A stretch of DNA of 14,724 nt from CAZHTS01 sp964535315 (lineage in GTDB: Bacteria > Chloroflexota > Anaerolineae > Anaerolineales > Anaerolineaceae). The position numbers were made by a program, and so were the translations under genes. Shown piece by piece: positions 7,994 to 14,724 of the stretch (position 1 is the stretch's first letter; every line of letters starts with the position of its first letter). Under the pieces are notes generated by a model, which searched no databases, was not told the origin of the DNA, and was given only the letters and a program-made list of their open reading frames with translations. The stretch is taken from assembly GCA_964535315.1 (NCBI GenBank), contig CAZHTS010000105.1, forward strand, positions 1-14,724, given 5' to 3'.

Positions 7994-8605
7994 GTGCACA
8001 AAAAGCAAGCAGTCAGTGTGTTGGTAGCGTTGGTCATGCTGTTCTCGTTGGTGGGGACGGCGGCTGCCCAGACCGAGCGGCCCCCGGCGCCGGTGGTGAC
8101 CGAAGGCGAGGTGGAAGAGGCGATCAATTACGATCACCCGATTGTGCTCCTGCTCGATACGTATTTTGGGCCGATCCTGGAAACGCCGGTGACCGACCCG
8201 ACGGCCGTCCCGACCGACCCGACCGCTCCGGTGGTCGAACCGGTTGACATCGGCGAGCAGATCGCCACGTATCATGCCGATGGGATGGGCTTTGGCGTGC
8301 TGGTTAAGCTGTATGCTATGGTGGCCGAATCGAAGGAAGCCTGCAGCGGCTCGACGGATGCGGCCTGTGCGCTCAAGATTGAAGACCTGGTCACTCAATT
8401 CAAATCGGGGACGGGGATTGGCGCCCTGATGAAGACCTATGGCCGGCCTTCGATGATGGGCGTGGGGCATGTCAAGCAGAAGCTGAACGAGAACAAGGAA
8501 CAGCACGGCCAGGGGAAGCCCGACAAGGACAACGGCAAGAACGGTAATAACGGCAACGGCAATGATAAAGAGGATAAGGAGAACAACGGCAAGGGTAAGA
8601 AGTAG
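7994..8605 (+). CDS. Small secreted protein, paralogue B, with Lys/Asn/Gly-rich tail
   Basis: A 203-residue exported protein, clearly a duplicate of the gene just upstream. The signal peptide has the same length and cleavage site (after Ala25). The shared blocks are NYDHPIVLLLDTYFG, YHADGMGFGVLVKLYAMVAES (93-113), two cysteines (117 and 125), CALKIEDLVTQF and GALMKTYGRPSMMGVGHVKQ. In the core, most DNA differences from paralogue A are synonymous third-position changes, which suggests selection on the protein. The segments that differ are the Pro/Asp/Thr linker (PTDPTAPVVEPV) and the tail (165-203), here rich in Lys, Asn and Gly instead of Lys and Glu. It starts with GTG behind a full AGGAGG and ends before its own strong terminator. 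Function unknown; an envelope or cell-surface role is likely from export alone. Confidence 0.85.
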   Translation: MHKKQAVSVLVALVMLFSLVGTAAAQTERPPAPVVTEGEVEEAINYDHPIVLLLDTYFGPILETPVTDPTAVPTDPTAPVVEPVDIGEQIATYHADGMGFGVLVKLYAMVAESKEACSGSTDAACALKIEDLVTQFKSGTGIGALMKTYGRPSMMGVGHVKQKLNENKEQHGQGKPDKDNGKNGNNGNGNDKEDKENNGKGKK

Positions 8606-8649
8606 AATTTTTTGCCTGTTCCCGAGTTGGGAGGGCAGGTAACCGCCAG

Positions 8650-8690
8650 AACCGCCTGGTTCGTATGGACCAGGCGGTTCGTTTATTTTT
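8650..8690 (+). terminator. Strong intrinsic terminator after paralogue B
   Basis: AACCGCCTGGT (8650-8660) pairs perfectly with ACCAGGCGGTT (8669-8679), 11 bp with an eight-base loop, followed by CGTTTATTTTT. It ends ten bases before the stop codon of the convergent glycosyltransferase gene. There is no T-tract on the other side, so it serves the + strand only. Confidence 0.9.
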
Positions 8691-8699
8691 AAGCGGGCT

Positions 8700-11078
8700 T
8701 CAACGGCAGTAGTCGCCGGTGGCGTCGCGCGGCGATTGCACCACCACCTGGCTGAGGTCGATTGTGCGCAGCACCTGCTCGACGGAGCGGATGTTGAAAT
8801 CGGAGCGTTTCTTAAAGATCCACACCGGGGGGTGATCGTAGACGCTGAAGGCTTCTTCGGCGGCGAGCGGGTTGCGATTGAGCACGGGCAGTTCGGGCTG
8901 GCGGTTCCAGGCCACACTTCCACCCACGTCTGAAACCCACAGTGGGCCGAGACGCAGCGGGGCGTGGAACTGCGCCACCAGGTCGAAGCCCAACTGACCG
9001 TCAAACAGCGAGCGGTAATACAGCATGGTCATCGGGTACGTTTTGGGGATGCGGCAGGTGGTCCAGATGCCGCGCTGGCTGGGCAGGATGATGTAATCGA
9101 CCTGGGCCAGGGTATCGAGGTACATGCGCAGTTTGTGCTCGTCGTCGGGCCAGCGCACTTCCAGGGTGGCGCCGCGATAGAGCTGGCCGAAGGGGTCCCA
9201 GCCGTCAAAGGGCACCGGCAGGCCCTCGTCCCAACTCTCGTTGGCGACCACGTTGTGTGAGAAGCTGACCGTCTGGCCGTCGAGCGGGGCGACGTGCAGG
9301 TAATAGGTGGCGTCGGCGTCGAGCGGCGTGGCTTGAAAACGCCCGCTGGCGGCCGGGCCGGGGAAGATGGCCCCGGCCGCGACCTGTACTTCGGTTGCGG
9401 CCACGACCTGCTGGCCCTCAAGATCGCGGCTGACGGCAATGCGCACGCGCCCGTCGCCGGCGGCCACGGCGTGCGGGATGTCGATCTGGTCGAGCGAGGC
9501 GGCCTGGAGCGGGCGGAAGGGCTGGACGAAGGGCGTCAGACTGTTGATCTGTAAGAAGTCGGGGGCGGGGATGGGCTGGCGCACTGCTGCGCCGTCCGGC
9601 GTCCGCAGGGTGAGGTGGAAGGTGCCGGGGATGTTGGCAAAGATCCAGCGCGTGGCCTGGATGCGGGTATGGTCGCTCTGGTAGACGGCGCGGGTGAAGG
9701 CGGCGGCCCAGGCGAGCGTGCCGCCGGTCACCACCAGGATCAGCACGGCCGGCAGGACCTGGCGGCTCAAACGCCCGGCCTGCTGGCGGCGGCGCCAGAA
9801 TTCCAGCAGCGCCCAGGCGGCCAGCAGACACAGGAAGGGGTAGATCGGCAGGAAGTAGCGGATGGATTTGACCCAGCGGGTGCCCATGAAGAGGAAATAA
9901 CCGGCGGCCCACACCAGCGGCAGGATGTGGATTTTCCAGTCCTGGCGGGTGCGCGCCAGCCGCCAGGCGGCCCAGATCAGGCCGGCCCAGGCCATCAGTC
10001 CGAGCGGCAGGCCCATGCCCCACAGCACCATGTTGACCAGCGGGAAAATAATGGCGGGCCGGTGGGCCCATTGTTCGCCGGGCGGGCCGCCGCCGACGCC
10101 GCTGGATTCGCCCTGGGCCACCTTCATGCTTTCCACCCAGTCCGGGTTGGGGCGCAGGGTGAGCAGGGTGGTGTCGCCGCTGGCGGCGCGGAAGCTCATC
10201 GGCTGGGTGACGCGGAAAGTGAACAGCGCCACGGCAAAGGCCAGCGCCAGGTACAGGGCGGTAAAGCCAAAGATGGCGGTGAGATCCTGGCGGCGCCTGA
10301 GCTTGAGGTCGGCGATGCCGCTGAAGGCGGCGATGAGCAGCATGCCGCCCAACGGCAGCAGGTTGATCTTGGACGACATGGCCATGCCGAAGCTCAGCCC
10401 GAACAAGAGGTACCAGCCCAACGCCCAGGCGTCCGGGCGGTAGGCGGCAAAGCGGGCGGGCGAGTCGGGGCGGGCAACGCACGGTCGTTGGGCGATGCGC
10501 ACGCCGGCGTACATGGCCAGGCAGGTGAAGACCAGGCTGAAGTTATCGACGGTCATGAAGTGCGCCTGCTGGATTTGCATCACCGCCAGGGCGCTCAGGG
10601 CGGCGGCCAGCAGGCCGGTTTTGTAGTCGTACAGCCGCCGGCCGATGAGAAAGATCAGCAGCAGGGCGAGGGTGTCGGCGACGGCGGACAGGCGGCGCCC
10701 GAACAGGCGCATCTCGTCGTAGCCCGTCTGCCCGGCGATTTCGGCCAGGCCGCGAATGAGGATGATCGGCCATTGGCCCCAGCGCATGCGGTTATCCGGG
10801 CCGTTGCCGGCCGGCTCGCCGTTGAGGTCGTATTTGGCGTACGGGCTGATCGGCGACAGGCGGGTGTTGAAGTAGTCGGACAGGTTCTGCGGCATTTGCA
10901 ACTGGGTGAGCGTGCCGGTCAGGCCGTACTCGTCCGGGTGTAGATTGGTGCCCTGGCTCCAGTTCGTCCAGCGAAAGCGGTAGGAAACGCCCACGGCGAT
11001 CAGGGCGAGCAGGTAGACGACGAACAGGATGGACGGCAGACTGCGGCGGGTGGAAGGGGGCTGGGTTTCAGGGAGCAT
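8700..11078 (-). CDS. GT39/PMT-like membrane glycosyltransferase
   Basis: A 792-residue multi-spanning membrane protein of the GT-C superfamily, which move a sugar from a polyprenyl-phosphate donor to a lipid or protein on the outer side of the membrane. The first membrane helix (about 15-33) is followed by the extracytoplasmic acidic motif LHPDEYG (Asp49, Glu50), the usual catalytic site of GT39/PMT/ArnT-type enzymes. The RRLSAVADTLALLLIFLIGRR and QQAHFMTVDNFSLVF segments (129-185) are typical of the family, and further hydrophobic helices run to about residue 455. The last 330 residues form a large soluble, probably extracytoplasmic, domain. The gene follows larC by 45 nt on the same strand and may be read from that operon; TACAAT at 11118-11123 (minus strand) is a weak candidate for its own -10. 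Acceptor and sugar cannot be told from the sequence. Confidence 0.85.
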   Translation of the reverse strand: MLPETQPPSTRRSLPSILFVVYLLALIAVGVSYRFRWTNWSQGTNLHPDEYGLTGTLTQLQMPQNLSDYFNTRLSPISPYAKYDLNGEPAGNGPDNRMRWGQWPIILIRGLAEIAGQTGYDEMRLFGRRLSAVADTLALLLIFLIGRRLYDYKTGLLAAALSALAVMQIQQAHFMTVDNFSLVFTCLAMYAGVRIAQRPCVARPDSPARFAAYRPDAWALGWYLLFGLSFGMAMSSKINLLPLGGMLLIAAFSGIADLKLRRRQDLTAIFGFTALYLALAFAVALFTFRVTQPMSFRAASGDTTLLTLRPNPDWVESMKVAQGESSGVGGGPPGEQWAHRPAIIFPLVNMVLWGMGLPLGLMAWAGLIWAAWRLARTRQDWKIHILPLVWAAGYFLFMGTRWVKSIRYFLPIYPFLCLLAAWALLEFWRRRQQAGRLSRQVLPAVLILVVTGGTLAWAAAFTRAVYQSDHTRIQATRWIFANIPGTFHLTLRTPDGAAVRQPIPAPDFLQINSLTPFVQPFRPLQAASLDQIDIPHAVAAGDGRVRIAVSRDLEGQQVVAATEVQVAAGAIFPGPAASGRFQATPLDADATYYLHVAPLDGQTVSFSHNVVANESWDEGLPVPFDGWDPFGQLYRGATLEVRWPDDEHKLRMYLDTLAQVDYIILPSQRGIWTTCRIPKTYPMTMLYYRSLFDGQLGFDLVAQFHAPLRLGPLWVSDVGGSVAWNRQPELPVLNRNPLAAEEAFSVYDHPPVWIFKKRSDFNIRSVEQVLRTIDLSQVVVQSPRDATGDYCR

Positions 11079-11123
11079 ATCGGCGCTGTTACCTGTAGGG
11101 AAATGGGTTATCCTTGTATTGTA

Positions 11124-12296
11124 CTACTGTGGCGCGGCCACGGCCGCCAGGGCAGCCTGATAAACCTGCATTAAGGGCACGCCGTGCTCGTCGGCCAGGC
11201 GGGCGCACACGTCGTATTCCGGGGCGGCCTGAACCACCTGGCCGGCGAGGATCTTGAGCTTGAGCGGGATGTCGCCGTAGGCGGTGGATACGGTCTGGAA
11301 GGTGCGTTCGGCCTCGTAGCGCCGCACGGGATGGACGCGCACGCCAAAGGTGCTGGTTTCGCCCAGGATGAGCTGCGCCATGGCGGCTTCGGCGCTGCGC
11401 CGGGCGATGACGCCCAGCAGGGTGGCCGGGCGGTTCTTTTTCATGCTGATGGGCGTCAGGTAGACGTCCAGGGCGCCGGCGGCGAACAGATGGCCCATGA
11501 GATGACCGAAGACCTGCGGGTTCATGTCGTCGATGTTGGTCTCGAGCACGACGACTTCGTCTTCGAGCGGGGCGGCGCGGCTTTCGCCCAGGATGAGGCG
11601 CAGGATGTTGGGCCAGGGCAGGTCGCGCTGGCCGGCGCCCACGCCCACGCCGCCGATGCGCATGGCCGGCTGTTCGAAGCTGGCCAGGGCGCCAAGGATG
11701 GCGGCGCCGGTGGGGGTGACCAGTTCAACCGTGGCGTTGGACGGTACGGTGGGGGCCTGGATCAGGCGCAGCACCTCGAGCGTGGCCGGGGCGGGCAGCG
11801 GCAGGATGCCGTGCTGCGAGGGGATTTGCCCGCTGCCGAGGGGCAGGGCCGAGGCGTACAGCCGTTCGACGCCCAGGTATTCGAGGCCGATGACGGCGCC
11901 GAGGGTATCCACCAGCGAGTCGGTGGCGCCCACTTCGTGAAAGTGGACGTGATCCACGGGCTCGCCGTGCACGCGCCCTTCGGCCTGGGCGAGCAGTTCA
12001 AAGATGCGGCCGCCGGCCGCCTTGACCGTTGCGGACAGCTGGCTGGCGGCGATCAGTTCGAGGATGTCGTTCAGGTGGCGGTGATGATGGGGCGCATGCG
12101 CCACCTCGACGCGCAGGCTGCGGGCGCGCAGGGCGCCCTTGTGGGTCTCTGCGCTGTGCAGCGTCACACCTTCGGACAGGCCCAACAGATCGATCTGGGC
12201 CTGCAAATAGTCGAGCGGCAGGCCGGCGTCGAGCAGGGCGGCCAGGAACATGTCTCCGCTGATGCCGGAGAAGCAGTCACAGTAGGCGATTTTCAT
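11124..12296 (-). CDS. larC: LarC, nickel insertion protein for the nickel-pincer nucleotide cofactor
   Basis: A 390-residue protein matching full-length LarC, the CTP-dependent cyclometallase that inserts nickel into pyridinium-3,5-bisthiocarboxylate mononucleotide, the last step in making the cofactor of lactate racemase and related LarA enzymes. The start MKIAYCDCFSGISGDMFLAALLDAG is diagnostic. A histidine cluster HHHRH (70-74) and HVHFHEVGATDSLVD (116-130) are candidate metal-contacting elements; ETNIDDMNP (252-260) and SMKKNRP (284-290) mark the C-terminal catalytic domain. In Lactobacillus plantarum the gene is read as two products through a programmed frameshift; here it is one continuous frame. 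Its ATG overlaps the larE stop by four bases (ATGA), so translation is probably coupled. Confidence 0.96.
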   Translation of the reverse strand: MKIAYCDCFSGISGDMFLAALLDAGLPLDYLQAQIDLLGLSEGVTLHSAETHKGALRARSLRVEVAHAPHHHRHLNDILELIAASQLSATVKAAGGRIFELLAQAEGRVHGEPVDHVHFHEVGATDSLVDTLGAVIGLEYLGVERLYASALPLGSGQIPSQHGILPLPAPATLEVLRLIQAPTVPSNATVELVTPTGAAILGALASFEQPAMRIGGVGVGAGQRDLPWPNILRLILGESRAAPLEDEVVVLETNIDDMNPQVFGHLMGHLFAAGALDVYLTPISMKKNRPATLLGVIARRSAEAAMAQLILGETSTFGVRVHPVRRYEAERTFQTVSTAYGDIPLKLKILAGQVVQAAPEYDVCARLADEHGVPLMQVYQAALAAVAAPQ

Positions 12297-13126
12297 GATT
12301 TGAGTACCTCGTTCATACTCCCGGAGCGATAACCTTCCAGGTCGATGCAGATATATTGGTAGCCGAGCGCCTTGAGCGCGGCGACGATGGCCTGGCGTTC
12401 TTCAACCAGGCGTCCGATTTGTTCGGGGGCGATTTCCAGGCGGGCCATCGGACCGTAGTGGCGGACGCGCACCGGCCGGTAGCCCTGCTGCTGCAGGATA
12501 ACCTCGGCGGCGGCGATCCTTTCCAGGCCGGCGCGGTCGATGGGCGTTCCGTAGGGAAAGCGGGTGGCCAGGCAGGGTGCGCTGGGGCGATCCCAGACGG
12601 GCAGGCCCAGGGCGTGGGCCAGGGTGCGGATCTCGGCCTTGGTCAGGCCGGTTTCGGCCAGTGGGCTGAGCGCCCCCAGTTCGGCCACCGCCCGCCGCCC
12701 GGGGCGATAATCGCTTTCGTCGTCGGCGTTGGAGCCTTCCAGCAGGCTGCGCACGCCCCAGGATTGCGCTTCCTGGCGGATGCGCTCCAGGCGGGCGAGC
12801 TTGCAGTGGTAGCAGCGCTCGGGCGGGTTGGCGGTGAACTGCGGGTTGAGCAGGTCGTCGTGCGCCAGGACGACGTGGCGAAAGCCGACCTGCTGCGCCA
12901 GGGCGCGGGCGGTTTCCAGTTCGCCGGGCGGGTCGACCGGGGAGTGGATGGTGCAGGCGAGCATGCCGTCGCCGGCGGCCAGGTAGGCGGCGGCGGCCAG
13001 CAGGCCGCTATCCACGCCGCCCGAGAAGGCCACCGCCAGCGGGGCCAGCGCTTGCAGGCGGGCGAGCAGCCGCGACCATTTTTGCTGTAGGGCCGGGGGC
13101 AGTTGTTCAGGCTGGAGGGGCTGCAT
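12293..13126 (-). CDS. larE: LarE, ATP-dependent sulfur transferase for the nickel-pincer cofactor
   Basis: A 277-residue PP-loop ATPase that adenylylates the carboxylates of the LarB product and replaces them with thiocarboxylates. The PP-loop SGGVDS is at 35-40 and the conserved GSNADD at 131-136. Cysteines at 105 and 108 (RCYHCK) and at 185 (APCLATRFPYG) are notable. Cys185 lies where the sacrificial Cys176 of the L. plantarum enzyme would be expected, and three cysteines together fit the [4Fe-4S]-dependent type described for Thermotoga maritima LarE. The residue equivalences are from memory, not from an alignment. The ATG lies 20 nt inside larB, with GGAG (13136-13139) nine bases upstream, and the stop overlaps larC. 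Confidence 0.95.
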   Translation of the reverse strand: MQPLQPEQLPPALQQKWSRLLARLQALAPLAVAFSGGVDSGLLAAAAYLAAGDGMLACTIHSPVDPPGELETARALAQQVGFRHVVLAHDDLLNPQFTANPPERCYHCKLARLERIRQEAQSWGVRSLLEGSNADDESDYRPGRRAVAELGALSPLAETGLTKAEIRTLAHALGLPVWDRPSAPCLATRFPYGTPIDRAGLERIAAAEVILQQQGYRPVRVRHYGPMARLEIAPEQIGRLVEERQAIVAALKALGYQYICIDLEGYRSGSMNEVLKS

Positions 13127-13889
13127 GGCGGTTGTCTCCCGTGCGGTTGATCAGGCTGGCCAGGTAGCCGGCGCCAAAGCCGTTGTCGATGTTGACGACC
13201 GAGACGCCGGTGGCGCAGCTGTTGAGCATGGCCAGCAGGGCGGCCAGGCCGCCAAAGCTGGCGCCGTAACCCACGCTGGTGGGGACGGCGATGACCGGGG
13301 CGGCTACCAGCCCGCCGACCACGCTGGCCAGGGCGCCTTCCATGCCGGCGGCGACGATGAGGACGCGCGCCTGCTGCAGGGCGCCGGTCTGGTCGAGCAG
13401 GCGGTGCAGGCCGGCCACGCCCACGTCGTAGATGCGCTGCACGGCGTTGCCCATCAATTCGGCGGTCAGGGCGGCCTCTTCGGCCACCGGCAGGTCGGCG
13501 GTGCCGCCGGTAACGACCAGGATGCCGGGGGTGGGCGGGGTGGGGGCCGAGCGATCGTAGCGGATCAGGCGCGCCAGCGGGTGATAGACGGCGCCCTCGG
13601 GCAGGCTGGGCTGGAGGGTCTGGTAGACCTCGGCCGTCACCCGGGTGGCCAGGACGCGCTCGCTGCGTTGGGCCAGGCGTTGAAAGATTTCGCCGATCTG
13701 CTGCGGGGTCTTGCCCTGGGCAAAGATGACCTCGGGGAAGCCGCAGCGCAGGGCGCGGTGATGATCCAGGCGGGCGAAGTCGCCGACGGTTTCGTAAGGC
13801 AGGGAGCGCAGCTGCTGCAGGGCGTCGTCGACGCCGGTCTGACCGGTCTGGACGGCGTGCAGCAGCTGGCGGAGTTCGTTTTCTTGCAT
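13107..13889 (-). CDS. larB: LarB, NaAD carboxylase/hydrolase for the nickel-pincer cofactor
   Basis: A 260-residue PurE-like enzyme that carboxylates the pyridinium ring of nicotinic acid adenine dinucleotide at C5 and cleaves the phosphoanhydride, giving pyridinium-3,5-biscarboxylate mononucleotide. Recognised from GFPEVIFAQGKTPQQI (50-65), VTGGTADLPVAEEAA (126-140) and the C-terminal block SVGYGASFGGLAALLAMLNSCATGVSVVNIDNGFGAG. Cys225 in LNSCA corresponds to the catalytic cysteine that forms a covalent pyridine adduct in the characterised enzyme. First gene of the larB-larE-larC operon, with SD GGAG (13895-13898) five bases before the ATG and a TATAAT about 30 bases upstream. No larA or LarA-like gene is adjacent within the window. 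Confidence 0.96.
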   Translation of the reverse strand: MQENELRQLLHAVQTGQTGVDDALQQLRSLPYETVGDFARLDHHRALRCGFPEVIFAQGKTPQQIGEIFQRLAQRSERVLATRVTAEVYQTLQPSLPEGAVYHPLARLIRYDRSAPTPPTPGILVVTGGTADLPVAEEAALTAELMGNAVQRIYDVGVAGLHRLLDQTGALQQARVLIVAAGMEGALASVVGGLVAAPVIAVPTSVGYGASFGGLAALLAMLNSCATGVSVVNIDNGFGAGYLASLINRTGDNRHAAPPA

Positions 13890-13894
13890 TTTCT

Positions 13895-13925
13895 CTCCGG
13901 TGTAAGATGAAGTGGAGAGATTATA
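13895..13925 (-). promoter_or_regulatory. Promoter -10 and RBS of the lar operon
   Basis: On the minus strand TATAAT occupies 13920-13925, preceded by GG and lacking a clear -35 or extended -10. GGAGAG at 13893-13898 gives a Shine-Dalgarno five bases from the larB ATG. The implied leader is about 25 nt. The gap 13890-14071 also holds a CCCGCG/CGCGGG hairpin (13978-13999) with no T-tract. Confidence 0.5.
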
Positions 13926-14071
13926 CCCGGTTTGAAGGGGGCGGAGAGGAAGTATCGGGTGCTCAATATGCCATCACCCCGCGCAGTCATTATCGCGGGT
14001 AGGATTTTGTAGCCTGTTCCATGGTATTGGTGAGAGCCTATTGAGTTTGCCCGTTGGTTAACGCCACACTG

Positions 14072-14496
14072 TCACTCCCATATCGACAAGATTAAAGATT
14101 GCACCTGGGGTAAAAGTTCCGCAGCCGGGGGTGCGTCCGGCACAAAGGGTAAGAGGTGGGGGTTTTTTAGTATCAGCGGTTCCATCGCCACCTGAAATGG
14201 GCCGCGTTCGTTCAACATTTCGCTCATGGAGCGAACAACTGCCTCCATTCGTATATTGATCTGTTCGACCGGCCCTATTACTCGTGTAGAATAATCTAGA
14301 TCTTCGGAAAAGCGATAGTTCGCGAAATAGAGTTTCTTTAACGCCGTGCCGCCCTTTAACACCAGGTTCTCACCCAGATCATCCACTTGAACAATGGCGG
14401 CCAGCAGATAGCTTAAGGCATAGTCCTTTTCAACGATGTACTGTTGACTTTCTTCTTGTGGGCAACTGACCGGATCATCTGGGAGACACCGACCAT
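14072..14496 (-). pseudogene. AbiEii-type nucleotidyltransferase toxin, frameshifted and shortened
   Basis: Remnant of the toxin of an AbiE system, a nucleotidyltransferase-fold enzyme. The start ATG at 14496 abuts the antitoxin stop (TAAATG) and has GAGG (14503-14506) six bases upstream. It reads MVGVSQMIRSVAHKKK and then runs to a stop after 27 codons. The family core, YIVEKDYALSYLLAA, then LKGGTALKK (GG at 14348-14353) and FSEDLDYS (DLD at 14294-14302), lies in the neighbouring frame. Adding one A in the run 14449-14451 joins the two into a normal N-terminus (HKKKSQQYIVEKDY). Even when repaired the protein is about 141 residues against roughly 250-300 for the family: after MEPLILKNPH it jumps to a Pro-rich end (VPDAPPAAELL) and stops, so the middle and most of the C-terminal helical part are missing. 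A single-base sequencing error could explain the frameshift but not the short length. Confidence 0.8.
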
Positions 14497-14724
14497 TTAG
14501 GGCCTCGTTAGATTTTCGTTGATTTGCCAGAACGAATCCGTTTTTTTGCTGCGGGGTTGATTGGGATCCAATAGAACGGTTCCGGTAACCGGGAAGTTTT
14601 GTAACGGGAGGAGTAAATTTGCGTCCACTCCCATCCTTTCCAGAAGCCACCCCAGGCGCTTAATCACTGTGCCGACATTGTAGCGCACAGCGTAGGTGAC
14701 GAGCCGGCTTAAATCGAGTTGGGT
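14497..14724 (-). CDS. AbiEi-type antitoxin, C-terminal part (runs off the window edge)
   Basis: The last 75 codons of an antitoxin/transcriptional regulator of the AbiEi family; the frame stays open to the right edge, so the N-terminal winged-helix domain lies outside. The visible part reads LSRLVTYAVRYNVGTVIKRLGWLLERMGV, then LLLPLQNFPVTGTVLLDP, and ends WQINENLTRP. The IKRLGWLLERMG helix, LDP and W-x-x-N pattern are typical of the AbiEi C-terminal domain, which neutralises the toxin and helps autoregulate the operon. It ends one base before the toxin ATG, and the GAGG that would drive toxin translation lies in its last codons. This portion looks intact, in contrast to the toxin. Confidence 0.8.
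   Translation of the reverse strand, partial: TQLDLSRLVTYAVRYNVGTVIKRLGWLLERMGVDANLLLPLQNFPVTGTVLLDPNQPRSKKTDSFWQINENLTRP

Noticed and set aside
9615..10943. Long + strand open frame opposite the glycosyltransferase
   Set aside because: It is a GC-rich antisense shadow: low-complexity Gly/Gln/Ala/His composition, no recognisable domain, and it lies fully inside a convincing GT39 gene.
11184..12332. Long + strand open frame opposite larC
   Set aside because: Same kind of shadow; the minus strand encodes unmistakable LarC.
13125..13910. + strand open frame opposite larB
   Set aside because: Antisense shadow of larB; Gly/Gln/Ala-rich with no domain.
13978..13999. CCCGCG-N10-CGCGGG hairpin as terminator of the AbiE locus
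   Set aside because: No T-tract follows on either strand, so it does not qualify as an intrinsic terminator.
14497..14650. Upstream extension of the AbiEii core frame to 14650
   Set aside because: This stretch overlaps the antitoxin coding region, which has clear AbiEi features in its own frame, and the extension has no AbiEii similarity.

Overview
The window looks like a chromosomal segment of a GC-rich bacterium, most likely Chloroflexota (Anaerolineae-like). This is inferred from gene style, not from any rRNA: two lipoproteins with long Pro/Thr/Ala linkers, an M1-like lipoprotein with the HETAHQWW / PWLDEALATY signature, a large GT39-type membrane glycosyltransferase, and a compact larB-larE-larC operon. 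No rRNA, tRNA, CRISPR array, transposase or phage gene was seen. The left edge is a degenerate poly-G tract that may be a contig end.

Layout, left to right. (1) 1-97: G-rich tract running straight into a TATAAT box seven bases before the first gene. (2) 98-1591 (+): M1-family metallopeptidase lipoprotein. (3) 1824-5889 (+): a two-gene unit of a SNF2-family helicase and a SWIM zinc-finger protein, 31 nt apart. (4) 5922-6935 (-): a lipoprotein convergent with that unit. (5) 7148-8605 (+): two tandem paralogous secreted proteins, each with its own Shine-Dalgarno and its own strong intrinsic terminator. They share a well conserved core and have very different charged C-terminal tails. (6) 8700-11078 (-): GT39/PMT-like integral membrane glycosyltransferase. 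(7) 11124-13889 (-): larC, larE and larB, overlapping and transcribed in the order larB-larE-larC, which make the nickel-pincer nucleotide cofactor. No larA-type enzyme lies in the window. (8) 14072-14724 (-): an AbiE-type toxin-antitoxin locus. The antitoxin AbiEi runs off the right edge, and the AbiEii toxin gene is broken by an apparent one-base deletion near its start and is also much shorter than the family.

How the genes fit together: larBEC is a clear pathway unit (carboxylation/hydrolysis of NaAD by LarB, sulfur insertion by LarE, nickel insertion by LarC). The glycosyltransferase follows larC by 45 nt on the same strand and may be co-transcribed, though no functional link is evident. 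The SNF2-SWIM pair is a recurrent bacterial pairing of unknown physiological role. The envelope genes (two lipoproteins, two secreted paralogues, one GT39 enzyme) all carry or could act on Thr/Pro-rich exported segments, so O-glycosylation of these neighbours is a testable speculation. The least explained parts are the tandem secreted paralogues and the poly-G promoter region; the clearest molecular lesion is the AbiEii frameshift.
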